A DNA stretch of 64,000 nucleotides from Diacronema lutheri (taxonomy: Eukaryota; Haptophyta; Pavlovophyceae; Pavlovales; Pavlovaceae): contig JAGTXO010000050.1 in the NCBI GenBank assembly GCA_019448385.1, forward strand, positions 186,001 to 250,000. The letters are read 5' to 3'. The position numbers and the translations under genes were made by a program. Shown here piece by piece: positions 32,085 through 41,089 of this stretch (the stretch's first letter is position 1; each line of letters starts with the position of its first letter). A model generated the notes under the pieces. It worked only from the letters and a program-made list of their open reading frames with translations, had not been told where the DNA came from and searched no databases.

Positions 32085-35000
32085 CTGCGGCTGCACGCAG
32101 CAATGTGCGCCGTGCCTCCATCGTGCGAAGGCGCGGCGGCTCGGCGGCGCTGCGAGACAGCGGCTTGTCCCACGCGAGGCGCGCGCAGGCGGCGGTTCAG
32201 CTCGACGTCGTGCTCGTCGTACACGTCCTCGAGCTTCGCGAGCAACTGATCGACGCACTCCCACACGCGCTTGAAGTTTTCGTCATCGCGCAGAACGGGT
32301 CCGCCGAGCAGCCCACCGCCGGGCGCGAGGATGCCAACGAACACGCGGAGGTTGGGCGCGTTTTTGTCCGCGCGCGCATTGGCCTGCACATAGTCGCCCA
32401 CCTCTGCAGGTTTGGGCACGGCCATTGACACGCGCCAAGTGCCAACCGATAGGCCGCAACCCATCTCACCTGCGATTCGCTCGAGCGCAGCGAGCGGCCG
32501 CCCGTGCAGCGCGTACGCCGCAAAGCGCACGTCGATGACGATGAGCGCCTGCGCGTGGTAGTGATTCGAATGGCGCACCGCCATCGGCTTCCTGACGGGC
32601 AAAGGCAGCGACGTGTGCCCGTCCAGCTGCTGCTTGGACGGGGGTAAGCTCAAACTAGGCGCGGACTGGTGCACAAGCCCGCGTGCACTCAGCCCCAAAT
32701 CGCGGTTGCGGCCATTGCGCGGCTCAACCAGCCGCGCGCCGTTGCGCTCCTCGTCGCGGTGCGCCGGCGTCGATGCGCGGCCACCCCGCGCGCCGCCCGG
32801 CAAGGGCGACGGCGATGGGACGCGGCCGCGGTTGTCGCCCCAATGCAACGGCGGCGATGCGCTGCGGTGGTGACCGTCACGCTGCAAAGGCGGCGACGCG
32901 CGGCGGCCGCGGTTGTCGCCCCAATGCAACGGCGGCGATGCGCTGCGGTGGTGACCGTCACGCTGCAAAGGCGGCGACGCGCGGCGGCCGCGGTTGTCGC
33001 CCCAATGCAACGGCGGCGATGCGCTGCGGTGGTGACCGTCACGCTGCAAAGGCGGCGACGCGCGGCGGCCGCGGTTGTCGCCCCAATGCAACGGCGGCGA
33101 TGCGCTGCGGTGGTGACCGCCACGCTGCAAAGGCGGCGACGCACGACGGGCGACGCCGGCGTCAAAGTGCGAGCGCGTGCGGCCGTCCTCACGTTGCAGG
33201 TCCGCGTCGCCGCTTGCAAGCTGGCCTTGGCCGCACCCGACATGCTGCCAATGCGGGAGCACGGGCGGTTGGCGCTCGGCGCCAAGCCTGGCGATGGGCG
33301 AGGTCACGTGCCACCCCAACTCGGCGTCGGGCGAAGCCGAGAGCAGCGCGGACATTGCGGGCGAAATGGGCGCGAATCCAAGCTGGTCGCTTGACTCGCC
33401 CTTCGCAAGCGGCCGCTCGTGCGCGAAGGCTGACGCCCTCTCAGCAGTGCCCGTAGCCATTTCTGCCACGTTGATGCCAAGTGTGCTCACAGCCGTCGTG
33501 TCAATGGGCGCGAGCGCGAGCCGCGCGAAGCTCGGCACGCGCCAGCCATCGCCCGCGCATGCGGCGTTGGCGCTCAGGTCTGCCACGTCGGCGGCGCTGT
33601 CCACCTCGGTTCTGTCCCCGTGTTCTTCTCCGCTGTTTGTGCTGAGGAGCCCGCTCTGCGCCGACGACGTGGCCTCGAACGGCGCGTCCAGCGCATTCGC
33701 CGCGCTCGCGTCGGCGAATGGCCACGCATGTGGGATTGGTGCTTCGCAGCTCCGCGCGCCGAGCGCGCGCGCCGCGTCGAAGGGCGCGTCGACGCTTGCC
33801 GGCAGCGCAGCCCATGCCGGCGTCAACGTTGCCGCGCGCCACAGCTCGTGCACGCGCTTTAGCGGCCCGCCGAAGGGTTCGAACGGCTGGCGCTCGCGCG
33901 GCGAGACGGGCGTGTGCGCGTGCGCGTGCGGGACGGGCGCCATCACCTGATGCCACTGCCATCCATGAACGTGCACGGAACATTCCGGGCACATCTCAGG
34001 TCCTGCCATTTCGACCGTCCGCGCGCGCGGCGCGCAACCGTTGGCGACATGCAACGCGGCGCCATCGTAGCTCGGGTTGCACCCACCGAGCCAGCCGCCC
34101 TCGACCTCCGGCGGCGCGCCAACCACGGTTTGAAAGAGGCGCGCAGTCTGCGCGCCCGTCACCCCGCAAAGGCCGCACCGCTCGGGCCCCACGGACGCGC
34201 CGGTGCCGGCCGGCGCGCATGGCAGCGCAAGCACGAGCGCGCGCATCGCGGCGATTGCCATCCGCTGCGCGAGCAGCTGCTTGCTGTACAGGTCCTGCCA
34301 GATGTTACGCGCCACCTGGCACTCCGCCTCGCCCACCCGCCGGCGCGCGGGCGCGCGCGCGTCCCGCCCCCCGCTCGCCTCCTCCGCGCGTGCGCCGTCA
34401 GAGTCGGCCGCAGCGGATTGCGCGAAGAGCAGAGAAAGAGAGAGCGCGTGCGAATCTGCGACGTCGCGCCAGACGGCGCGCGGCTGCGGCAGGCCGATTT
34501 GCTCGAAGAGAGGGCCCATTCTGGCCTCGTTCTGAGGGGCGAAACGGTTTCACCGCGCGCGCGTGATAGGGCGTCACGCGTGACAGAACGCCGTGGGGTG
34601 GAGGAGGCGCACGCGGCGGGCGTGAAAGCGGGCGAAGACGAGCGCAGCCGCGGTGCGCTCAGCCGCGCCCCGGCCCGCCACGCGCCGGTGTAACGCGGTG
34701 CACCACGCGGCCCGCATGCCGTGCGCCGCGCAACCGCCGGTGCGTAACGGCGACCGGTACGATGCCCACACGCCAGCCGGGTGCGCGGCGCTCGCAGCGC
34801 GTGGCGCGCGACTCGCGCCCTGCGTGATGCCCGCGCCGGCATACCTTGACCAGTGTGTGCAAAATCCGCAAGTAATTCAGTCGCGCATGCGCGCTCGTCG
34901 CGGCCGCATATGCCGACCCGTACGCACGTGTGTATTCGGCCTTGGCGTCGGTGGGCTGCGCGCGGGTGGCCGCAGCCGCAAGCGCGCCGCCGCGTGGCAC

Positions 35001-35702
35001 CGCCTCGACCGCCTGGACGACGATGCCGTCGACCGCCTTGGAGTGCAGCTCGTGCGGCGAGTGCGCGAGGTTTTCGAGCTGCGCGCGCCAAATGCAGACG
35101 AGGTTCTCGGCTTCCGCATCGGCGCGTGCGTTTCGGATGCCCTTGCGTCCAATGTCAGCCGCGCCCGCGCGCTGCAACGCGCTTAAGCCGCCCGCGTCAG
35201 CGCAGGCCGTGCCGGCGGATGCGACGCCCGACGCGTTGGCCGATTCGCGCTTGCGCTTGCCGAGCGGGATCAGCGCATCTGGGTCTGCGCCCGCCCACCT
35301 CGGCGTGGGCGGCGGCGGCTCCATCGTGCGCCACGCGGGCCGTGGCTCGAGCGGTGCAGACGGCGCGCGCTCGAGCGGCGGCGCGACAGCCGACGGGAGG
35401 ATGCACGGCGTGAAGTCTGCGCTGCACGCAGCGTCGGCGAGCGGCACGCACCCGCCCCATGCGCCCATCGCGCCGTTGAGAAGCTGTGCCGCTGTTTCGT
35501 CGCGTGCGCCGACGCCGAATGGTACACAGCACTCGCTGAGGTACTCGTACACGAGCGCGTCCGCGTCGCCCCCCTCCACCTCGCTCATCCCGCGCGGCGC
35601 GCCGCCCCGATGGCACGCTTCAGCAGGTCGCACCCAGTGCGAGGGCGAGACGGGCGCGAAGCAGAAAAATTCTGGGCGAGTCCATGCGTCCACTTTCAGC
35701 AT
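30146..35702 (-). CDS. Giant SR-rich protein with three copies of an unrecognised domain
   Basis: Two exons (minus), 35702-34845 and 34531-30146, joined by a GT-AG phase-0 intron, give about 1,747 residues. A second possible start (MSEVEGGDAD) is at 35588. In order: a helical N-terminus; a Cys-rich segment (CGLCG ... CPEC ... HVHGWQWH) that may bind zinc; four 27-residue tandem repeats (ASPPLQRDGHHRSASPPLHW); domain copy A (about 32545-32210); an RS-dipeptide region; a poly-Gln tract; copy B (31716-31290); more SR sequence; copy C (30816-30400); and an SR tail. Copies B and C start with the same RQIVVDPRLAAVALRGDAL block. RS repeats suggest nuclear speckle or splicing-related RNA work; the repeated domain is unknown to me. 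Confidence 0.7.
30714..31715. repeat. 102-base perfect direct repeat, 900 bases apart
   Basis: 30714-30815 and 31614-31715 are identical. Both encode the first half of the unrecognised domain in the SR-rich gene (copies C and B). Sequence on either side has diverged, so the identity is recent or kept by conversion. Confidence 0.95.
32820..33150. repeat. 81-base tandem repeat, about four copies
   Basis: Units of 81 bases (27 codons) with almost perfect identity, for example TTGTCGCC recurring at 32832 and 32913. They encode Arg/Ser/Pro/His-rich repeats in the SR-rich gene. Confidence 0.9.
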
Positions 35703-37305
35703 GCCGGCGCGCGGCGAGCCTTACGCCGAGCCCTACGCCGAGATCCGTAAGGTGAGCGCGCGCGAGCGGCTCGAGCGCCTCCCTTTGGAGTGGGCGCTCG
35801 AGGACGAGCATCGAGCCATGGCCGCGCAGATCAATCGCTCGGCGGGCGCGACGCTGCGCGCGAGCGAGGAGGCGCGCGCGGTCGAGCTCGGCCGGCGCCA
35901 GTCCGAGGCGGCCGCCTGGCGCTCGGGTGAGCCTGTCGGTGCGGCATGCGTGCTGGCCCTCGCGCTTCTCGCGTGGTGCGTTTGCCGACGGCGCAGGCGC
36001 ATCCGGATGGTCCCGTCGGCCGCGGAGCTCGATGTGGCCGACAAGCGGCGGCACGCGGCAGAGGAGGAGGGGACGACCGCGGACGCTTCAGGCGCAGCGC
36101 CCGCGCCGAGGCGCGGCGCACCGGTGATTCCTCGCTCGGTCAATGTGCTCCTGCGCCGCGCTTTCAGGCAGCTGCGCGCCCTCGTGCTTCTCGTGGCGTC
36201 GCCCTGCCCGCGCCTCGCGCTCGCGCTGAGAAGCTGGCTGGGTACTGACCCAAAGAGGCGTGACTCGAGTTTCACGGCGCCGCCGCCCGCGTGCCTCGTC
36301 GTCGGTTCGTCCGCCGCCGACGATGCGGCCATCAGGTCAACGACGCGCTCGGTCGCTCCATCCGAGCACGGGCACGGCGCGCCGCGGCACGCGGACGCAT
36401 CCGCCATCGAAGCACCCGATGCGTCGCCATCGCTTTTTGGATCAACGTCTGATCCCCCGACGGTGCTCAGCCGCGCGCAGCTCGCGCAGCTCGCGCGTGC
36501 GCTGCCCGCGCGCCTCGCCATCCGCGACTGGAGCCTCGCCTTCTCCACAGATCAGCATGGCTGCTCGCTCAACACCTTCTTCGCGCGCGCGGTGCGCGCG
36601 TGCGCGGCGCGAGCGCGCGCGTGGCACCCAATGCGCGCGGCCCGGCCGGTGGAAGGCGGGCTCGCGCGCGCGTGGGCTCGCGCGCACGGCCGCGCCGCGA
36701 CGGCTCAACGCGGATGCGCGCGCGCTGTCTCGCGACGCGCAGGGGCGGTGTGGCGCAAGCATGCTCCTCGTGCTTGACTGCGGCGGGCATATTTTCGGCG
36801 CGTTCGTCTCGCAACCGTGGCACCGGTGCGCTCGCGCGTCGCGGGCGCCGCGGGCGCCGCGGGCGGCGCGCTTGGGCTGCGCCTCTCGCGCGCTGAGCAC
36901 CGCTTGCTTGTTGCTCCGCTCGGCCGCTGCTCTCCGCCCCCCCCCCCCCCCCCCCCCCCGCGCAGGCTGCGCCTCCCACACCCACACACCTACCCGCTCC
37001 CCCCCCCCCCCCCCCCCCCCTGCTCGCCCGACAGCTCCACGGGCTTCTTCGGCACCGGCGAGTCCTTCCTGGTCAAGGTGCACCCGCATTTCGCCGTGTA
37101 CCGCTGGACGCGGAGGAACAGCTTGTTCGCGCTCGCCGGCTCGGACCACATCGCGATGGGCGGTGGTGGTGCCGGGTTTGGCTTGTGGCTTGACGGCTCC
37201 TTTGAGAACGGCAGCTCCTCGTGCTGCGATACGTTTGGCAACGAGCCGTTGGCGAGCACGTCTGAGTTTCGGTGCGTCCGCGTTGAGCTGTGGACTTTTC
37301 AGTGA
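35701..37305 (+). CDS. Membrane-anchored TLDc-domain protein
   Basis: Exons 35701-36591, 36743-36825 and 37035-37305 give 414 residues. One transmembrane helix lies near residue 80 (VGAACVLALALLAWCVC), then a linker, then a C-terminal TLDc domain: WSLAFSTDQHGCSLNTFF, LVLDCGGHIFGAFVSQPW, GTGESFLVKVHP, FGLWLDGSFENGSS, CDTFGNEPL and FRCVRVELWTF. TLDc proteins (OXR1/NCOA7 type) are linked to oxidative-stress protection and V-ATPase binding; an N-terminal membrane anchor is unusual. Intron 2 (36826-37034) contains two poly-C runs before CCCGACAG. The ATG overlaps that of the opposite-strand SR-rich gene in the palindrome CATG. Confidence 0.85.
36937..37020. repeat. Two poly-C runs (23 and 22 bases) inside an intron
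   Basis: 36937-36959 and 36999-37020, both in intron 2 of the TLDc gene. The first is followed by GCGCAG and the second by CTGCTCGCCCGACAG. Only the second acceptor restores the conserved TLDc frame, so the first may be an alternative or unused site. Confidence 0.9.
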
Positions 37306-37387
37306 CCATGTACACTCCACTCACTCCTGTTTTGCACAGCTGGTCGTAAGAGCCATGCGAGGCTCTAGCGCGCGCATCTTCACCGGC

Positions 37388-38569
37388 TCATCGCTTGGCC
37401 GCGCGCGCGGCGCCCGTCTGAAACCCCGTGCCCGTCGGTCTCGTCGCCGGCCGGGAGCCTTCGGGCGACGTGCGCCGCCGAGGCGACGGCGCCGCTGCTG
37501 GCGCACCGCGTGCGTCCGCGTCCGCGCCGCCCGCGCCAGCGGTCGTGTGGCCCGCAGCCGCGCTCGTGCTTGCACCATCGCTCTGCGCGGCGCGCACCAC
37601 GGCGTCCGGCGCGGCGCACGCGTCGGCGCGCTCGTCGGCTGCCGCCAGGCTCAGCAGTTCGGAGCCCTGCCGCAACCAGGCCGCCATGGACGCGACCACC
37701 CGGTCGACGGGCGGCGGCGCGGTCTGCGTGGTGATGTTCGCCGTGCTGTGTGTGTGCGCGCGCGCCTCGACGCGGCCTGCGCCGGCCTCGCGCTCCGCGC
37801 GCTCGAGCGCGCCGTCGGCCGCCGCCCGCGCCTTCTCGGCCGCGGACGAGGCGCCGTCGACGACGAGCTGCGTGAGCGCCTCGAGGCGGCCGTTCAGCCC
37901 GCCGATCTGGCCGCGCAGCTCGCGGTTCTCGGCGGCGAGCGTGTCGACGCGCTGCCGCAGCGCGTCGTTGAGCGTCTCGCTGCTCGCGCGTGCTGCCTGG
38001 AGCTGCTCCTTCTCGAGCTCGAGCAGATAGAGCCGTTTCTGCGATGACGATGCCTGATCCTTGAGGCGCGCGAGCTCGGACGCGGCGCTAGTCTGCGCGC
38101 GGCGGATCTCGTCGGCGAGTAGCTCGAACGACATGCAGCTCGAGAGCAGCTCGTTCTTGGCTGACGCGAGCTGCGTCTCGTGCCGGTCCGCGTAAGCCTT
38201 GTCGAGCTGCTGCAGGATGGCGAGCAGCACGTGCTCGTCGTCCACGAGCGTGTCGGAGCCGGCGGCGGAGCGGACGCCCAGCTTGAAAACGATGCGCGAT
38301 GGCAGGCCCGGCTTGTCGGCCGGCTGCTTGAGCAGCAGCGGCGTGAAGACGACGCGCTCGACGTCAAACTCCATCGGGAAGCGCGCAAGGAACGCGCGGC
38401 GCAGGTCGACCTGCGAGATGTCTTGCGCGTGCTGCCACCCCTTGTTGGGCAGCGAGAAGCTGATCTTTGGCGTGACGAGGCACGTGATGAAACGCTCCGA
38501 GCCGCTCTCCGCAGGCAGCGTGTGCGCCGGCCGTCGCGCCGCGTCGTGCCCGCGCTGTTTGGTCGACAT
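37388..38569 (-). CDS. Coiled-coil protein of unknown function
   Basis: 393 residues from the ATG at 38569, single exon. A globular N-terminal part of about 130 residues (ISFSLPNKGWQHAQDISQVD ...) is followed by a long coiled coil at about 38150-37850 (for example LYLLELEKEQLQAARASSE) and an Ala-rich disordered tail. No family recognised. It is convergent with the TLDc gene (82 bases) and its start is only 32 bases from that of the ClpF-like gene. Confidence 0.7.
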   Translation of the reverse strand: MSTKQRGHDAARRPAHTLPAESGSERFITCLVTPKISFSLPNKGWQHAQDISQVDLRRAFLARFPMEFDVERVVFTPLLLKQPADKPGLPSRIVFKLGVRSAAGSDTLVDDEHVLLAILQQLDKAYADRHETQLASAKNELLSSCMSFELLADEIRRAQTSAASELARLKDQASSSQKRLYLLELEKEQLQAARASSETLNDALRQRVDTLAAENRELRGQIGGLNGRLEALTQLVVDGASSAAEKARAAADGALERAEREAGAGRVEARAHTHSTANITTQTAPPPVDRVVASMAAWLRQGSELLSLAAADERADACAAPDAVVRAAQSDGASTSAAAGHTTAGAGGADADARGAPAAAPSPRRRTSPEGSRPATRPTGTGFQTGAARAAKR

Positions 38570-38601
38570 GTTTTGCACCGAGACCGTCCTCGACCCAAAA
38601 A

Positions 38602-39540
38602 ATGGCGCGATGCGGGATGCGTGTGCTCCTCGCCTGCGCGCTCGCCGCGCGCTCGTCCACGGGGTGGCGGTGGCACGGCGCGGAGCTCGCGCGCCACGCG
38701 CGCGCGCGAGTTGTGGGCAACTTAGCTACAATGAAGGGCAAGTTTGGCCACACGCGCTTCAACGTCAACATGTGGTACCCAGATGCGGACAGGACGCAGT
38801 GGATCTCGGCGTACGCGACGCACCACGCGAAGCTGCAGAAGCTCGAGCTCGAGGTCGAGCGCTGCGAGTATTTGCTCGATGAGGCGGTGCAGATGGAGGA
38901 GTACGACGAGGCTGATGGGCTGCGCGCGCGCATCAAGCGGCTGCGCGACATGCACCCGATCTGGTCGGTCGAGGAGGATCTGGCCAACGCGATCAGCGCC
39001 AGCGACTTCTCCGCGGCACAGCGACTGCACGACCGCCTCGAAGACATCCGGTGGAATCTCGGCCTTCCGCGCTTTCTCCTCGGGCAGGTCGTCAGCAACG
39101 TTCAGGCGGAGATCCGCGGCGTGATCGTCTCGGTCGATACGAGCTGCCAGATGCGTGACGACTGGCTGCGCCGCTGCCTCGAGGCGAACGCGCTGCGGCT
39201 CGACAGCGGTGTCGATCAGCCGTGGTACACGATCCTCGTCGACGAGCGCGACGACGAGCTTACGCCGCGCGAACTGTACATGATGCAGCAGAATCGCTAC
39301 TCGAGCGCCGCGCGCCCGCCGATCCACCTGCCGCAGGAGGCCATCGCCCTGTGCCACGACGCCAAGGCAGGCCTGCAGCACGAGCTGCTCAAGTTCCTCT
39401 TCGAGTCGGCGACGCCCGAGCCCGCACCCGCCGGCGTGCCGGTCGGGCTCGGCCTCCGCCTCAAGCCGACCATCAAGCTCCGCCTGTGGCAGCGCACGCA
39501 GCACGAGCGCGCGGCGCGCGCATACGGGTCATCCATCTGA
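38602..39540 (+). CDS. UVR plus YccV/HspQ-domain protein, ClpF-like plastid protease adaptor
   Basis: 312 residues, single exon. A hydrophobic leader (MRVLLACALAARSSTG) would fit a bipartite signal for a complex plastid. Residues about 90-130 contain UVR-type paired helices (EEYDEADGLRARIKRLRD; DFSAAQRLHDRLEDIRWN). A YccV/HspQ-like domain follows (LGQVVSNVQAEIRGVIVSVD ... WYTILVDERDDE ... LTPRELYMMQQN). The UVR plus YccV order matches plant ClpF, an adaptor feeding substrates to the plastid Clp protease. The stop is 16 bases before the next gene on the same strand. Confidence 0.75.
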   Translation: MARCGMRVLLACALAARSSTGWRWHGAELARHARARVVGNLATMKGKFGHTRFNVNMWYPDADRTQWISAYATHHAKLQKLELEVERCEYLLDEAVQMEEYDEADGLRARIKRLRDMHPIWSVEEDLANAISASDFSAAQRLHDRLEDIRWNLGLPRFLLGQVVSNVQAEIRGVIVSVDTSCQMRDDWLRRCLEANALRLDSGVDQPWYTILVDERDDELTPRELYMMQQNRYSSAARPPIHLPQEAIALCHDAKAGLQHELLKFLFESATPEPAPAGVPVGLGLRLKPTIKLRLWQRTQHERAARAYGSSI

Positions 39541-39556
39541 ACGGCGGTTCATCAGC

Positions 39557-40768
39557 ATGGCGGATCCCGCGCTTGCCCGTCGAGCGCGGAGGGTGTGGAT
39601 GGACCCGCGCATGCGCACCCTCCACCGCGTCATGCTCGCCGCGGCGCTCGGCGGCACATTTCTGTTCACCATGCCGGATGGCAGCGGGCCCGTTCTCGCA
39701 TTGCGCCCCGAGCTCGTTGCGCTCCAGCACGCGGCAGCCGGCAAGCTCGCGCCGGTCCTCGCGCGCGACCCGGAGCAGCGCTTGCGAGCGTGCGCGCGGC
39801 ATGCGAGCGGGCAGATCCACGGGCCGGAGACCGTGGCGGCGCCCGCGCGCAACGGCTCGCTTTACCTGATCAACCGCGACAACGCCGTCCGCCGCGCCGA
39901 TCCGGCGGCGGGCGGCTCGTATGCGCTCGCGCGCGGCGACGTCGCGCACCTTGGCCCCGGCCGCGCGGGCGGCAACGTGGTCGACGGCGAGCGCTTGCTC
40001 GTGGCGGACGACCTGAAAGGCCTCGTCGAGCTCGACCTGCGCACCGGCCGCGCGTCGCTCCTCACGCCGCGCCACTCGGCCAACGACCTCGACCTCCACC
40101 CCTCCGACCCGCCGGGCAGGGCTCGAATCCTCTTCTCGCGCTCGACCGTCTTCCCAATCTTGCCCGCGCGCGGCGCGCACAGCGCGTACGACGCGATGGA
40201 TTGGTACGTGCGCTGCGCGCTGCGCGGCGACGCAACGGGCGGCCTTTACGAGTACAATGCCGCGACGCTCGAGACGACCGAGCTGCTCGCCGGCCTCGCA
40301 TTTGCGAACGGCGCCGCCTATTCGGCGGATGGTGCCTTCGCGTTGGTCGCCGAATCGAGCGCGTTCCGCGTGCTGCGCGTGTGGCTGCGAGGCGCGAACG
40401 CGGGCGCGGTCGAGACGTTCGCGCAGGGCCTGCCCGGCTTCCCCGACGGGATCTCGCGCTCCGCCGACGGGCACAGCTTCTGGCTGGCCATCGTCGCGCC
40501 GTACTCGCCTGTCGTTCCCCTCCTGCGCTTTCGGCTTGTGCGCGGCCTGCTTGCGCGCGCGCGCCCGCTGCTCAACATGCTCAAGCGGCCACTCGGGCTG
40601 GTGCTCCAGCTTCGCGCGTCGGACGGAGAGTTGATTGCCGTTTACGCCGACGCGCGCGGCGACGTAGTGAGCGGCATTACTGGTATAGATGGTCAAGCCA
40701 AATCCGATCAGGGGCACGATCGAGCGCCCCGAGTGCAGCGCGGGCCATTCGGAAGGACGTCCTTGTGA
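39557..40768 (+). CDS. Strictosidine synthase-like/APMAP-type beta-propeller protein, C-terminus abnormal
   Basis: 403 residues as read. An N-terminal hydrophobic segment (VMLAAALGGTFLFTM) suggests a type II membrane or secreted enzyme. Family motifs are present: HGPETVA-like (IHGPETVAA), DDLKGLVELD, FANGAAYSADG, LVAESSAFRVLRVWL and LPGFPDGISRS. Members are six-bladed propeller hydrolases (arylesterase/lactonase-like) of uncertain substrate. Homology stops at about GDVVSGITG (about 40,680). The usual last ~25 residues, which close the propeller, are missing, and the frame runs 30 residues into unrelated sequence next to the mobile element. A GTATAG donor at 40,681 with a lost last exon is an alternative. 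Confidence 0.7.
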   Translation: MADPALARRARRVWMDPRMRTLHRVMLAAALGGTFLFTMPDGSGPVLALRPELVALQHAAAGKLAPVLARDPEQRLRACARHASGQIHGPETVAAPARNGSLYLINRDNAVRRADPAAGGSYALARGDVAHLGPGRAGGNVVDGERLLVADDLKGLVELDLRTGRASLLTPRHSANDLDLHPSDPPGRARILFSRSTVFPILPARGAHSAYDAMDWYVRCALRGDATGGLYEYNAATLETTELLAGLAFANGAAYSADGAFALVAESSAFRVLRVWLRGANAGAVETFAQGLPGFPDGISRSADGHSFWLAIVAPYSPVVPLLRFRLVRGLLARARPLLNMLKRPLGLVLQLRASDGELIAVYADARGDVVSGITGIDGQAKSDQGHDRAPRVQRGPFGRTSL

Positions 40769-41089
40769 GGGAGCTCTTCGCGTTTGGCGAGCGGGGGAGC
40801 ACGACGCGCAGCGTTGCTGCGGCGGCGTGCGGGCGGCGAGCAGCGGTCGGGCTGCTCGCGACGAGGCCGGAGCAGACGGCGCCGTGGCCGCCGGCGCAGG
40901 TGACGCGCGCCGACGAGCCGTAGCGAGCGTCCGTGATCCGCACGGCGGTTGGAGCGGGCCGGCTGGTGCGGCGCGCTCGGCCACGGGTGGCGGCGTGCAC
41001 GGGCGTGCCGAATGCGGTACGCGTCGCCAGCCGCGCGCGACCTGGGCAGAGCCCGCAAAGCGTCGACCGCTGCGCGGCTCGGCCGTGCG
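40769..41089. other. 3' flank of the Fanzor gene, candidate guide-RNA region
   Basis: No convincing protein gene. In Fanzor and TnpB systems the guide (omega) RNA usually overlaps or lies just 3' of the nuclease gene and ends at the element boundary, so this stretch, read on the minus strand, is where it would be expected. I see no structure by eye that proves it. Confidence 0.3.

Noticed and set aside
32820-33150. 81-base repeats considered as a CRISPR-like array
   Set aside because: Repeats are directly adjacent, in frame and coding, with no spacers, in a eukaryotic gene.
34930-35700. Upstream extension of the TLDc frame
   Set aside because: Antisense to the first exon of the SR-rich gene, with no conserved residues; the ATG at 35701 begins the sensible protein.
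36937-36965. Poly-C run followed by GCGCAG as a TLDc intron acceptor
   Set aside because: Using it breaks the conserved frame; the acceptor at 37034 restores the TLDc motif GTGESF.
40110-40140. GGCTCGAATCC resembling a tRNA B box
   Set aside because: It lies inside the propeller coding frame and no A box or cloverleaf could be formed around it.
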